This document shows, in pieces, positions 1 to 12,196 of a stretch of DNA of 64,000 nucleotides (the first letter of the stretch is position 1; each line of letters opens with the position of its first letter). Position numbers and translations under genes: made by a program. The DNA lies in NCBI RefSeq assembly GCF_009905375.1, contig NW_027417521.1:1-64000 (forward strand). The letters run 5' to 3'. The stretch is from Apium graveolens. Lineage: Eukaryota; Streptophyta; Magnoliopsida; Apiales; Apiaceae. The notes under the pieces are model-generated. The model did no database searches and was not told the DNA's origin. It saw nothing but the letters and a program-made list of their open reading frames with translations.

Positions 1-860
1 ACATACTAGCTATAGTGTCACCACACAAATGTCTATGAACGACATCCTTCATAATGAAGCGAGCATAGTATGTATCGATCCTTGCAGATTATTAATTACC
101 AGTTAGTAATCCTACGACCAGGAACTATTTAAGTTTAGAGTTATCATCTTTTAGGCCTCATTATTATGATCTCATCACAATCCATAAAAAGCTTTACTCT
201 AAACTGTGGTATATCTTATTTAAACATTTAATAGATAGAGCCGCAATAAAAACAAAACAAGTCTTTTATTAATATCAATGAAATCAAAACAGATTACATA
301 AAAGTTATTCCTAAATCCTCATACATGATTGGACTTTACATATCTCTTTCAACATAATCACGACCCCTCTTACCAAGATCTTTACCAGGTTCAAGTATGA
401 TTTAGGTTATAATTTACCACAGAACTAATTCATTACAACCACCTTGACATACTATCTTAATACAGAAACCCAACAGACCATTTCTGGTCTGACACAACTA
501 CCTCAGAGGAGCCTGACACGGAAGGAACTGGAACTCTGCCCCGAATACTACTGAAGAATCTCCTAGGTATCTGCATTTATATATATATAATATTTTGCAA
601 GGGTGAGCAATCAATTGCTCAGCAGTACCATTATATGAATAATAATCAAAAACAATTTATGCTAAACATTTATAAGAATAGAAATCATAACTCGTTTATA
701 AAACAAGTAAACATGTGAAAACTGATGAAAACTAATGAAACTGATGAACTGTTGAAAACTGGATCTCAATAGCTAGCATGCTCTATAAAACCTTTCGTTA
801 ACTGTGTTGTGTAAATACCAGAGTTAAATTTTAGCATGCTACTTTCATTTTCAAATCTTC

Positions 861-970
861 CGTCCCATCACAGGACCCATAAAACCATTTGTCCCGTTAC
901 GGGGACCCAAAACCATTTGTTCCATTTGGGGAACCATAAATCACTTATTCCCCTTCGGGAACCTCAAAAA
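861..970. repeat. Imperfect ~30-bp tandem repeats in LTR A
   Basis: About four imperfect units, each holding a small C-rich/G-rich hairpin (gtcccgttacggggac, ttccatttggggaa, ttccccttcgggaa) separated by 'ccatttgt'-like spacers. It lies inside the LTR and is not coding. The hairpins suggest slippage-driven expansion; any regulatory role is a guess. Confidence 0.6.
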
Positions 971-2389
971 CATGCTTAGATATAAAAGTATTGGATGATC
1001 CCTGGTGAGACAGCTGATCAGGCTATCTCCATAGGATAACTCTATCTTGGCCATCCTATAAAACTTGTTCCGGAACTCAGAGACTAGGTAGGTCCCTATC
1101 ACGCTGGGCTGGTGGTTATAATAGGGTGCGCAACTACTTCGCCTCTTACGCTAACTTCCTGGCCGTTACGTGCCCCTGCACACGCTCATCCAATTATCTG
1201 ATCAATTTTATCCAGTTTTCCAAATCACTTATCTATCTCTTTTCAAAACAATTCTATCACAGCACATTTTCCAAAACATTTTCATTTTATTCAAAATTTG
1301 GAGATAGCTACTTTCAGAAGTTACTTTTTCCCAAAAACATCAGTTAATAAAACATATTTAAATACGGGGAATACGTAACTTAAAACATTTCTGTTCTATT
1401 ACGAGATTATAACATTATCTATTCATATATACTGAACCATAAAATAATGGTCAGGGATACTTGCCTTGCAGAGCTTTACGAATATTATCGATTGACCTTG
1501 AGCTGACATGGACGTTCAGGCTTTAACGTCTAACCACTAGATTACCCTGGATTTGACTTCAACACTCAGGTCCTTCGATTGGAGCCTTACTGAGCTAGTC
1601 GACTGTCCACTAGGCTATCCAATGCCAACTCTTGGGCCTTCCGACTAGAACCTACAAAGTCGAAACACCCTAACTTAGACATTCGATTATGCTTGACATA
1701 TCTTTGATAAAAAAAGGCGAAGGGTTTCGCTAACAATCTACCCGAATGTTAACAAAACCCGACTCGTAACATACTTCATATAATAATACACATAACAATT
1801 AGGGTTCACGTTCTCGAAAGTCGGTTCGGTGTTCGTTTCCAAAAAATTACATATACTCGTCATTTTACGAAAAGGGTTATTAAGTTTGGCAAAATAGTTC
1901 ACCACAACATACAATCAGGTTTCGTATAAAACATATGTATATATTTATATACTCGCTCGACATCCCGATAATTACCAGATACGCTCCCATATTTCCGTAG
2001 TTTGATTTCTCGGAAATCGGGCAGTACTTCCTTTATTTATCGGACTATCCCATCGAAGCAATTCGACGTCAATACATAACAATTACTAAAATAATCTCCA
2101 ATCCTCCACCGATAACGCAACCAATTAATAATACAATTTTAGTCCCAACCAACACACCATCCAACAATCTCGAAACCAAATATTTAACTATTACTATGTG
2201 TGTGTTTCTGTTACATTTTTTTTCTTTCCTTATCAATTAGCAGCCAATTGCAGTTAGACACGAAGCTAATACAGGCCTGAGAACATAACACATACACTTA
2301 TTCTACCTGGAGCCCAATTTTTGTTCCGCTTTCCGATATTTACGAAACGAAATGTGATTAAATAAAATATGAAAATTATTAAAAAATTT

Positions 2390-2615
2390 TATAATCCTCA
2401 GAATAATTAGAAGCTCATAAAATAAAATTTTATAATTTAATATGCAATTCTTAAACACACATTCGGCCCGCATTTTGAAATTTAACGAACCAACGTGCGG
2501 GTGAATTTAATCTCAAAAATTCCAAATAGAATTTTAAAATTCTCAGAATATTCTAAACTTAAATAAATATGAGTTTCATAATTTTTAAAGAATTTTAGGA
2601 TTAAGTACAGATTTT
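2390..2615. repeat. First copy of a direct repeat inside LTR A
   Basis: The order 'aacgaac..gtgcggg', 'aaattcc..aataattttaaaattctc', 'aatatgagtttcat' recurs at about 4780-5015 in the same orientation. D has only one copy of this block (around 54100-54240). A therefore carries an internal duplication, or a second, related LTR inserted between the copies. Confidence 0.55.
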
Positions 2616-4779
2616 ACAAATAGATGCAATCATAAAATCATATAGGGCAGAATAATTGATAAAATATTGATTTCTAAATTTTACAAACTTCTAAAAATAA
2701 TAAATAAAATTGTGGAGCAATAAAAATAATTTTAGAGATAATCCAAGTATTTATAAAAAAATTTAATAAAAATTACTTTTAAATATAAAACAACACAACA
2801 CAACTTCACAACTAATTACACAAATCATCCTCGAATACCAATAATCACATATAATTAATAACAAAATAAGCCAACTAACAGAACCCATACACATATTTTA
2901 AATATTAATTATTCAATAATTTCACATTTAAATAATAAAATTATATGAGTCGTTATATCAACTCTAGCGATCCGCCATCTATAATTTAAAAAAATACAGC
3001 TTTAATCGTCTAAACGATAATTACTCGATGAACTACGTGTCAAACTCTATCGTCAACCCATACGATTAGCCCGAACATAATTATAACAGTCAAACACAAG
3101 AACTTTGACTCACATATGTACGTAATTCACATTAACATATAACACATTATCCAGGTATTATATAATTCATATAACATATGCCTCGATTCGTCAAAAGGTT
3201 CGACTCGGTTACTGTTTAAACTGAAATCGGGTCAAAATACGTCTCTTTGGTAAATACACGACTTAAAATTAACTTGTAAAACAAGGACCTTCCGAAACAA
3301 AAGGATTTGGGTCTCGAAAGTATTTTTAATGAAAGCGGAATATTTTTCTGAGTCTAGACACGTTCGTTTCGTATTAAACTGACAAACGGTCTATTTTTAC
3401 GAATAAAATAAGAATAAATCAATTAATAATAATGTTAATTGAATATTCAATACCTTTATATAATTTAAGAGCTCAAAATAATATTAGAATATTATTCGGC
3501 TCAATTATAAATAGTTACTCTTCATCACCTATTTATAAATAAAATTAGTTGATTAAATGAATAAATCAATTAATTAAATGAATAATAATTAATCAAAATA
3601 AATTATAAATAATTGAATCAAATTATGATTTTTGAAAATAATAAGAGAGTAATAATTTGAAATTGAAATAAATAATTTAGAAAAAAAATTCAAAATAACG
3701 TATTTGTAAAACAGACTTTTCCCGGGTCCATAACCCCTCAAAATCAATCCCAAATAACACAATCTAACTATATACTAATAAAATTTATAAATTTAAAACA
3801 CACACTAATTTATATTTGCACGTATAAACACGCTAAAAATGTAAAACACAGCCCAAAAAACAACTTCTACGAAAACTTCTAAAAATTATGAAATAAATAT
3901 ATAAACACTAACATGCTATAATATACTCAAGTACGAAAGCGGAATTTCGAAATCATTACCAAAAATAAATTTTGATCACCCCGAGGAGAATATCTGATGT
4001 CCAGAAAATATCTCCAAAAAATACGAGATTAATAGTCATAGATATATACACGCTGAATGCCATGTGGAGAAATCAACACCGTCAAATTCCTTTTGTACGC
4101 CCCCGAAAATAAATTAAAACGGAAAATATGCTCCGCAAATTATCTGCTCAAAACCTTGCAATATATATACCTATGCGTAGGTATCGAAGCGCTGATCGTT
4201 TCCATATATAGTAATTGAAAATTGGATGAACAGTGTGAGAGATATGAATTTTTAAAAATTAAAAGTAAATAAACTTACAAAGAAAAAGAGACAAGAGAGA
4301 GAGTGTAAAGAGAGAGGAGCAGAGAAGACCGGGGCAGGGGTAGCACAGGCGGGGAATAAATGGTAGCAGTGGAAATATGGAAGGGAGAAGGGAAACAGGG
4401 GGGTGGGGGTCGTCGGTAGTATGGGATTTTTTTGATTTTTTTTTTGATTTTTTTCTATTACTGCAACACATAACACACCTCCCTCTACACATCTGCCACG
4501 TGTCTACTAAATTAACAGGAGTTCTACACTTTTCGTTTTTTTAAAACTAAAATCAATATAACATTTAAACAATTAGCCCAAAATTAATAATTAGCAGGGA
4601 ATAATATTTAATCAAATAAATATAAATTTATATCAAAATGTCCTAAAAATTATTAATATTTCAAATATGCGAAAATATAAAATACTTGGAAGTCCCGCGA
4701 TTTATAAAAATAAAAAATCTAATTTTTGTGGGGTTGACGTCCCGATAGAGGCCCGGTCCGATAATTTTTATGAAATCGA

Positions 4780-5015
4780 AATATTTCTAAAATTCTCGGA
4801 ATATTTAAAAACTAATAAAATAATTTTTTTATAAATTTTTAAAACATTTATGAATCGCGCGTCATATCCGTATTTTACGATTTAACGAACAAAGTGCGGG
4901 TAAATATAACCTAAAAAATTCCGAAATAATTTTAAAATTCTCGAAATATTGAAATACTAATAAAATATAAGTGTCATGATTTTTGAAATATTTTAAAGTT
5001 TAATACTGAATATAA
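4780..5015. repeat. Second copy of the direct repeat inside LTR A
   Basis: Counterpart of 2390-2615, in the same orientation and visibly diverged. It leads directly into the terminal LTR block (5020-5129) that is also found at the corresponding place in D. Confidence 0.55.
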
Positions 5016-5129
5016 ACTTATATATCGGATCCGAATATAGATTACTTAGTCGCTAAGTAACTATAAAAATGATACAATTTAATACCAGATTTGGATAATT
5101 ATCAAAACTGAGCTTCTTATAAAACACCC

Positions 5130-5695
5130 TGTTAGATATATTTGTGATGTCCTCTCTAATCTGTTGTGTTTAGTTTCAGAACTTAATATCAGGACTTATT
5201 GAAAATCAGAACTTACTGAAGTCAGAACTTATATCAGAACTTAAGGCCGTCAGGATTTATATCAGGACTTAAGTGCGAGTACTTCAGATAAGGAATGCGG
5301 CTGATTTACAGGAGAGAATCCGGACTAAAACAATAGAAGATATACATGAAGAGTTGGACAGCTAGAAGACTTGTAGAAGATAATATCTGATTGATATATT
5401 TTAGGAGACATAATTATATTCCATATCAATTAGAAGATATCTTGTAACTGTGTACTATATAAACACAACTTAAGGTTTACACTATATGTGTTATCATTCA
5501 CGAGAAAGATTATACATTATAACCTTGCAGCTCTTAGTGATATTGTTCATCACTGAGAGAGTATTTTAACCTACTTTGTAACAGAGCTCATTATATTGAA
5601 TAAACTTCATTATTGTTACATACTTGTGTTCGAAATCGATTTGATTATATAAACACTATATTCAACCCCCTTCTATAGTGTTGTGTGACCTATCA
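5130..5695 (+). repeat. 5' LTR of element B
   Basis: 566 bp, TG...CA ends, followed two bases later by a primer-binding site. It has a paired copy of identical length at 55519-56084. The left flank CACCC is repeated after the right LTR. It contains several 'cagaactta' short repeats in the first 150 bp. Confidence 0.95.
5456..5463 (+). promoter_or_regulatory. TATA box in the 5' LTR of B
   Basis: TATATAAA about 240 bp before the LTR end, at the expected place for the U3/R boundary. It is conserved in the 3' LTR at 55845-55852. It would drive the genomic RNA of B. Confidence 0.7.
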
Positions 5696-5697
5696 AG

Positions 5698-5709
5698 TGG
5701 TATCAGAGC
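5698..5709 (+). other. Primer-binding site of B
   Basis: TGGTATCAGAGC directly after the 5' LTR, complementary to the 3' end of plant initiator methionine tRNA, as is usual for copia elements. Confidence 0.92.
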
Positions 5710-5750
5710 CTCTCTGTTGATATACAAACGGTGAGATCCAGTTTACAATC

Positions 5751-8098
5751 ATGTCTGAAGAAACACAAACTCCAACTAAGCCCACCAAAACTCAAGATAC
5801 TCAAAACAATCAAACTCACAGTCAATATGAGAGTATTAGAGTTCCCCTACTGAGAGCATCTGAGTATCCTAAATGGAAGGTAAAGATGGCTATGTTTCTG
5901 GAAGCCACAGATCCAGAATACCTTGATAGAATTAATGATGGACCATATAAGCCTACTAAGCTTTCTGTTGCAGTTGTTGATCAACCATCAAAGATGATAC
6001 CAAAGGAGAAAGGTGATTACACAGCTGAAGACATCTCATCTATTTCCAAGGATGCAAGGGTAAGGCATCTGCTACATAGTGCAATTGACAATGTCATGTC
6101 AAACATGGTAATTGGATGCAAGACTGCAAAGGAGATATGGGATGCTTTGGAGACAAGATGATAGGGAACTGATGCAATCAAAAAGAACAGGAAGACTATA
6201 CTCACACAAGAGTATGAGCACTTTGACTCAAAAGCTGATGAGTCATTAACTGATTTATATTACAGGTTTTCCAAACTCTTGAATGATCTGTCACTGGTGG
6301 ACAAGGAATATTATCTTGAAGATTCAAATCTAAAATTCCTTTTAGCTCTTTCTAAAAATTGGGATTTGAAGTCTACTACCATAAGAGACTGCTATGACCT
6401 TGCTGAAACTACTCTTGATGAAATGTATGGTATGCTCAAGACTCATGAACTTGAGATGGATCAAAGGAGAAAAAGGCATGGAAGAAAGTCAAAGACAGTT
6501 CCTCTTAAAGCTGAGGAGGAATCTCCTAAAGTGGTTTTCTCAAAGAGGGGAAAATGAAAGGCTCTCAACATACAGTCTGATTCAGAGTCATCAAATTCTG
6601 ATGATGATGATTCAGAATCTGAAAATTTATCTGAAGTGGATGTTGATGCAGAGATGATGCAACTGTGTGCTCTTATGGTGAAGGTTATCACAAAGATAGC
6701 CTACAAGAAATTCAGAAAGGGCAAGAAGTTTTCAAGGAAAGGTGGAAGTATTGAAAAGAAAGTGTTCAAAAAGTCTGATGGCAAAGGAGGAAAGTCTGAC
6801 AGAGGAGACAACTCAAATGTCAAATGCTACAATTGTGGTGAAAGAGGCCACATCTCTTCTGACTGCAAGAAAGGAAAAAGTGATAAAGACCAGGCACTTA
6901 TCACAAAGAAGAAAAACTGGGCAGACACTTCAGATTCTGAAGATGAGGTGAACTATGCCTTAATGGCAAATGCTGATAGTAGTTCTGATGCTACTGAATT
7001 AAAGGTACCTCAAACAACTCTTTCTTTTCATACTGATGATTTTTATGAGCTAAGATATTATCTTAAAACCATGTTCATTAGTTTTAAAGATCAGACTTTA
7101 ACAAATGAAAGATTAACATCTAAAAGTCTTGCTCTTAGAAACATAAAGGACTATTTAGAGAAGGAGTTAGTTATGTTCCATCAAACTCAGAAAGAAAGAG
7201 ATGAGGCTTTGTATGTTAGGGATGAAGTGCTAAAATTGAATAAATTGAATAAATCTGAATTGGAAAAGGAAAAGGAGATAATCAAAACTTGGACTAACTC
7301 TGGAAGAACAACACAGAAAATCTTAGATAATGGAAATTGGAAAGAAGGACTAGGTTACCTAGATGATAAAGAAGAAAAGGAAACTCTGTCATCTAAACCA
7401 AACCTTACCAAGAAAGCTGAAAAGCCAAAGGTAAATCCTGTTAAATTTGTTGCAAAAACTGATGTGTCAAAATCTGAAAAGATGAATGATTCTAAAACAT
7501 AAGTCAAAGAAAATTCAACTTCTGACAAATTAAATAAGGATAAACCAGCTGAATTAAACATAGGTTTAATGACTAAGAAGCAGCTTAAGCATAAGCTGAA
7601 AGAGATTAGACATGTGAACAAGGTAAAGGAAGCTAGGAAAAATAGGAATGGAAAGGAAGGTATGAATAAAAGCAATAATTATATGCCTGTTCCTAATGCT
7701 CCTAGAAAGAAATGCTATAACTGTGGAAACTCTAACCATCTTGCTTCTTTTTGAAGGAAAAATAAAGATATAAACTCTTTACCTCCTAAATCAGAAGTTA
7801 AGAGTCAGTCTGTTAGGTTTAAACCACAAAATTCTTGTTTTCATTATTGTAGTTTATGGCATTCTATTTATACTTGTAAGGAATATCATAGTTTGTACTA
7901 TGATTATTATCAAATAAAACCTTCTTTGAAGAAAAATAGTGTAATTCCTTCTAGTGTATATTCTGATGCAAAGTCTGATATAAAGTCTGATAAGAAGCAT
8001 GTTAGTATAAATTCTGAAACTAAATCCGCTGCAAATGCTAACAAACTTAAAAGGGCCAAAGGATCCAAGCAAGTCTGGGTCCTTAAAACTAACCAATA
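5751..8098 (+). pseudogene. gag of element B, broken by in-frame stops
   Basis: Nucleocapsid/capsid gene starting at ATG 5751, 42 bp after the PBS. The reading frame stays constant to the end of gag, but stops interrupt it at 6159 (TGA), 6555 (TGA), 7500 (TAA) and 7752 (TGA). The capsid part has the copia gag landmarks: YPKWKVKM near residue 40, and the later EYEHFDSKADESLTDLYYRF region. A canonical zinc knuckle C-X2-C-X4-H-X4-C lies at 6825-6866. A second knuckle at 7713-7754 has a stop where its last cysteine should be. An acidic SD-rich stretch and a coiled-coil-like segment (7140-7300) follow. The frame closes at TAG 8096-8098. There are no frameshifts, so point mutation killed it. Confidence 0.9.
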
Positions 8099-9453
8099 GT
8101 GGTCTTTGTGATTGCAGGGCAACAGGAAAAACATCCTAGTTCTGGACAGTGGATGTTCAGGACATATGACTGGAAATAGAGCCCTGCTATCAGACTTTGT
8201 GGAGAAAGCTGGCTCAGGAGTTTCTTTTAGAGATGGAAACATGGGAAAGACTTTGGGATATGGCAATATCAATCTTGGGAATGTCATAATTGAATCAGTA
8301 GCTCTTATCTCAGGACTTAAACACAATCAGCTAAGTGTGAGTCAAATCTGTGACAGAGGTTATCATGTGGATTTCTTTGAAGAACACTATGAAGTTGTAA
8401 GTAATTCTACAGGAAAAGTGGTTCTGAAAGGTTGTAGACATGGTAACATATTTGAAGCTAGACTTTCAACAAACTCTGATGGTTCTTCAATATATCTATT
8501 AAGCAGAGCATCAATTGAAGGAAGCTGGAATTGGCACAAGAGACTCTATCATTTAAATTTCAACAATATAAATGAGCTAGTAAAGAGAGATCTTGTGAGA
8601 GGACTGCCAAAATCAGTATTTGCTCCTGATGGCCTTTGTGATTCATGTCAAAATGCAAAACAAAGAAAATCTTCATTCAAGAGCAAAACTAAATCCTCAA
8701 TTCTTGAGCCTTATCACTTACTGCATGTTGATCTATTTGGTCCAGTCAATGTCATGTCCATTGCAAAGAAGAAATATGATATGGTTATAGTGGATGAGTT
8801 CACAAGATACACATGGGTGTATTTCTTGCACAAGAAAAATGAAAATGCATCTACTCTAACTGATCATGTCAAACAGCTGGATAAGTTGGTCAAAGATTCT
8901 GTTAAAATAATAAGAAGTGATAATGGCACTGAGTTCAAGAATTCAATCATGGAAGAGTTCTACAAAGAGTATGGAATAAAGCAGGATTTTCTGCACCTGG
9001 AACTCCATAGCAGAATCGAGTTATCTTAAGAAAGAACAAGACTCTAATTGAAGCTGCACGAACTATGCTTGATGAAGCAAAGCTACCAACTTATTTTTGG
9101 GCTGAAGCTGTGTAGACTGCTTGTTTTACACAGAATGCTACACTCATAAACAAGCATGGAAAAACACCATATGAGACGGTGAAGAAAAAGAAGCCAAACC
9201 TGAAATACTTTCATGTATTTTGATGCAAGTGTTTTTTTCTCAAGACTCATCCTGAACAGCTGTCAAAATTTGATCTAAAAGCCGATGAAGGAATTTTTGT
9301 TGGATATCCACTTTCCACAAAAGCCTTCAGAGTCTATAATTTAAGAACAAGGGTTGTCATGGAATCTATCAATGTATCTTTTGATGATAAAAAGATTACT
9401 GAACTTGAAGCTTTCAATGATCATGATCAGCTGAGATTTGAAAATAAGATTTA
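8099..9453 (+). pseudogene. Protease and integrase part of the B polyprotein, broken
   Basis: It continues in the same frame as gag after TAG 8096 and a second stop TGA at 8108. The aspartic protease signature Asp-Ser-Gly is at 8145-8153, in the usual DSGCSGHMTG context. A retroviral integrase follows: an H..H..C..C zinc domain around 8530-8650, and core aspartates in the HVDLFGP (near 8726) and RSDNGTEF (near 8917) motifs. A frameshift near 8990 interrupts the sequence just before the third catalytic glutamate, and reading continues in another frame with a TAG near 9113 and a TGA near 9222. The C-terminal region (KTPYE, FGC-like and GIFVGY-like motifs) ends at 9453. Integrase upstream of RT is diagnostic of Ty1/copia. 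Confidence 0.88.
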
Positions 9454-11475
9454 AATTCTGATTCTGTAAATTCTGATGACCTAAATCCTGATCCTGTAAG
9501 TTTTGACGGGTTAAATTCTGATGTCATTGAAATTATGGTAACTACTCCAAGGGAAAATGCACCTGTTCAGGGGGAGCAAGCTAACGATCCTACCAAATCT
9601 CAAGACTCTCAAGAAGCATCAGAACCTGTCAATGGTTTTTCAAGTTCTGATTCATCAAGTTTTGATGAGCCAAACTCTGATAATTATGGAAACTCTGATT
9701 CTTCAATTCCTGAAGAATCCAACTCAAATTCTGAAATTTCAGAGAGCATAACTTCAGGGGGAGCATCAGAAAATGCTGATGGAGACAACATGGATCATGG
9801 GGGAGGATCCAGTTCTAGAGATCAACTTCCATCTGCAAGGAAGTGGACTAAAGCACATACACCTGACTTGATAATTGGAGATCCTGAAGCAGGTATTAGA
9901 ACTAGAACAACAACATCAAATGAATGTCTCTATCATTCCTTTATATCTCAGACTAAACCAAAGAAAGTGGAAGAAGCTCTTCAAGATGCTGATTGGGTGC
10001 AAGCAATGCAGGAAAAGTTAAATGAATTTGAAAGAAATAAAGTCTGGACCCTAGTGCCAAGACCAAAGAACAGATCCATTGTTGGCACAAAATTGGTGTT
10101 CAGAAATAAAACTGACAGTGATGGCATAATTACAAGAAACAAAGCAAGGCTGGTTGCTAAAGGTTACTCTCAACAGGAGGGTATTGATTATGATGAAACA
10201 TTTGCTCCAGTTGCTAGATTGGAAGCCATAAGAATCTTTTTGGCTTATGCTGCTCACAAGAAGTTTAAAGTGTTTCAAATAGATGTGAAAAGTGCTTTTC
10301 TCAATGAGGAATTAGAGGAAGATGTATATGTTAAACAACCTCCAGGATTTATAGATCCAAAATTTCATAATCATGTCTACAGACTTGATAAAGCACTTTA
10401 TGGCCTTAAGAAAGCTCCAAGAGCATGGTATGATACTTTAGCTCAATTTCTTCTGGAAAGTGGATTTAACAGAGGCACAATTGATAAAACATTGTTCTAC
10501 CTCAACCATGGAAATGACTTACTTTTGGTACAGATATGTGTTGATGATATCATCTTTCGTTCTATAAATGCCAAACTCTGTGAAAGGTTTACAAAGCTAA
10601 TGCAGTCAAGATATCAAATGAGTATGATGGGAGAACTTAGCTATTTTATGGGACTTCAAGTCAAGCAAAATGAAGAAGGTACTTTCATAAATCAATCCAA
10701 GTACACCAGAAATTTACTCAAGAAATTTGGAATGCAAGACTGTTCAACTGCATCCACTACTATGGCCACTGCAACCAAGTTAGATAAAGATACTGGAGCA
10801 TCAGTAGATATTACTAACTACAGAGGTATGATTGGCTCTTTACTCTATTTAACTACAAGTAGACCTGATATCATGTATGCTACCTGTCTTTGTGCAAGAT
10901 TTCAGGCTGATCCAAGAGAACCTCATCTAATAGCTTTGAAAAGAATTTTTAAGTACCTCAAGGGTACAGCTGATCTAGGATTGTGGTATCCTAGAGAATC
11001 ATATTTTAAGCTAATAGGTTACTAAGATGCAGATTTTGCATGATGCAAAATAGACAGGAAAAACACTAGTGGAAACTGCCAATTTCTTGGAGGCAGATTA
11101 GTGTCTTGGTTTAGCAAGAATCAGAAGTCAATTTCCACATCAAATGCAGAAGCAGAATATATTGCTGCAGGAAGCTGTTGTGCACAGATTCTTTGGATGA
11201 AGAAGGTAGAATTTTCTAAAATACCCATTTACTGTGATAATCAAAGTGTTATTGCTATGACAGGTAATCCAGTTCAACACTCAATGACAAAGCACATCAG
11301 CATAAGGTACCATTTCATAAGGGAACATGTGATGGAAGGTACAATGGAATTGAATTTTGTTCCAACAGATCAACAACTAGCAGAAATCTTCATAAAATCA
11401 CTATGTGAAGCTAATTTTACAAGAATGGTAAATGAACTTGGAATGGTTTCAGTTTCTTTCTCAAAATCTGTTTAG
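9454..11475 (+). pseudogene. Reverse transcriptase and RNase H part of the B polyprotein, broken
   Basis: A Ser/Asp-rich linker (about 9454-9900) precedes a copia RT: the [18 protein letters not shown] start, then WKLVPRP-like, KARLVAKGY and [11 protein letters not shown] motifs. The catalytic box reads Cys-Val-Asp-Asp at 10537-10548, where YVDD is usual. A stop (TAA 11023-11025) interrupts the start of RNase H, with a second stop (TGA) about 15 bases on. RNase H continues from 11101 (SWFSKNQKSISTSNAEAEY) to TAG 11473. Around 11205-11220 about ten codons usually found between ILWMK and YSKIPIYCDN are missing. About 1.5 kb of B spacer separates this end from ORF3. Confidence 0.9.
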
Positions 11476-12196
11476 TTTTTGTTTTCATGCATCAGAATTT
11501 ATGATCAGTGTTTACAGATTGTTTTATCTCCATATAATATGTGCTTAAATTGTAATATATTAAATACCGATTGTTATCTGATGTGATTCTATATACTCTG
11601 ATAGTGTTTTGAATGTTCTGACTATTCACTCCAATGAGGATTATTTGTTAGATGCTGACTTAATAGTCTTTAACAAACTATGTATCCCATGTTTGAATTA
11701 GTTATTTATGTGGAAATCCATAACACAAGCAAACTCTGATTTTGATCTTAGTCAAATTTACTTTGTCTATCTTATTACTAAGTCATAAACTAGATTTTTG
11801 CTTCTTATCTATCAAATTCTGATGTCAGTAAATCTTAAGGATGAACTACATGCTTGATAAGCCTCACTTATCCAAAGAAAACAAAAGAAAAGAAAATTAA
11901 AGTCAGGTACTCCTTTGAGATCTAGAGTAAATATGTGAAAGGGAAGACCCAATTGCATTGCTGGTATTAAGTTATATGCATTAGAAAAGCAAATAAATTT
12001 TTCTTGGTGACTTTTCATATTCTATGATTACTGGAGAAATACTCTGATAATAGCATAAATTCTGATAAAATTTGTGACTCTTTCACACTGAGAAGCCATT
12101 GTAAAAAGAATGTCAAAAGATGCATAAAATGAGCACAAATAGTTGAGGTGGAATCTTACATAAATTTATTCTATAGTAAACTTCAAAATTAAAGAC
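11476..12196 (+). other. B spacer after pol, first part
   Basis: Non-coding DNA of element B between the RNase H stop and the F insertion. It is AT-rich and contains many short 'tctgat' and 'ctgata' motifs like those in the rest of B. I see no ORF with recognisable content. Its last five bases, AAGAC (12192-12196), are the left TSD of F. Confidence 0.75.

Larger units (their letters stand above)
1..5129 (-). mobile_element. Element A, part 1: long reverse-oriented gypsy-type LTR
   Basis: AT-rich non-coding DNA with no credible ORF. It matches in scattered blocks the reverse-oriented LTR D (for example 1960-2110 with 39170-39300, and 5020-5110 with 54545-54660). It also carries the 'gtgagcaa..ttgctca' block near 605 that faces the opposite way to the same block in the F LTR near 15675. 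It is interrupted at 5129/5130 by copia element B and resumes at 56085 after one copy of the TSD CACCC. Its left end lies outside the window, so whether A is a solo LTR or part of a full element cannot be told. The stretch 4258-4410 is GA-rich on this strand, that is CT-rich in the element's own direction, as a transcribed leader would be. Confidence 0.72.

Noticed and set aside
1126..1347. Short open frame in LTR A
   Set aside because: It lies in reverse-oriented LTR DNA, its composition is unlike the coding parts, and D has no counterpart.
4252..4492. Pro/Phe-rich minus-strand frames
   Set aside because: They come from the GA-rich low-complexity stretch in LTR A; no conserved start or domain.
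5698..5709. Possible tRNA gene fragment (also at 16132 and 28848)
   Set aside because: Only the 12-base complement of the initiator tRNA 3' end is present, right after an LTR; these are primer-binding sites.
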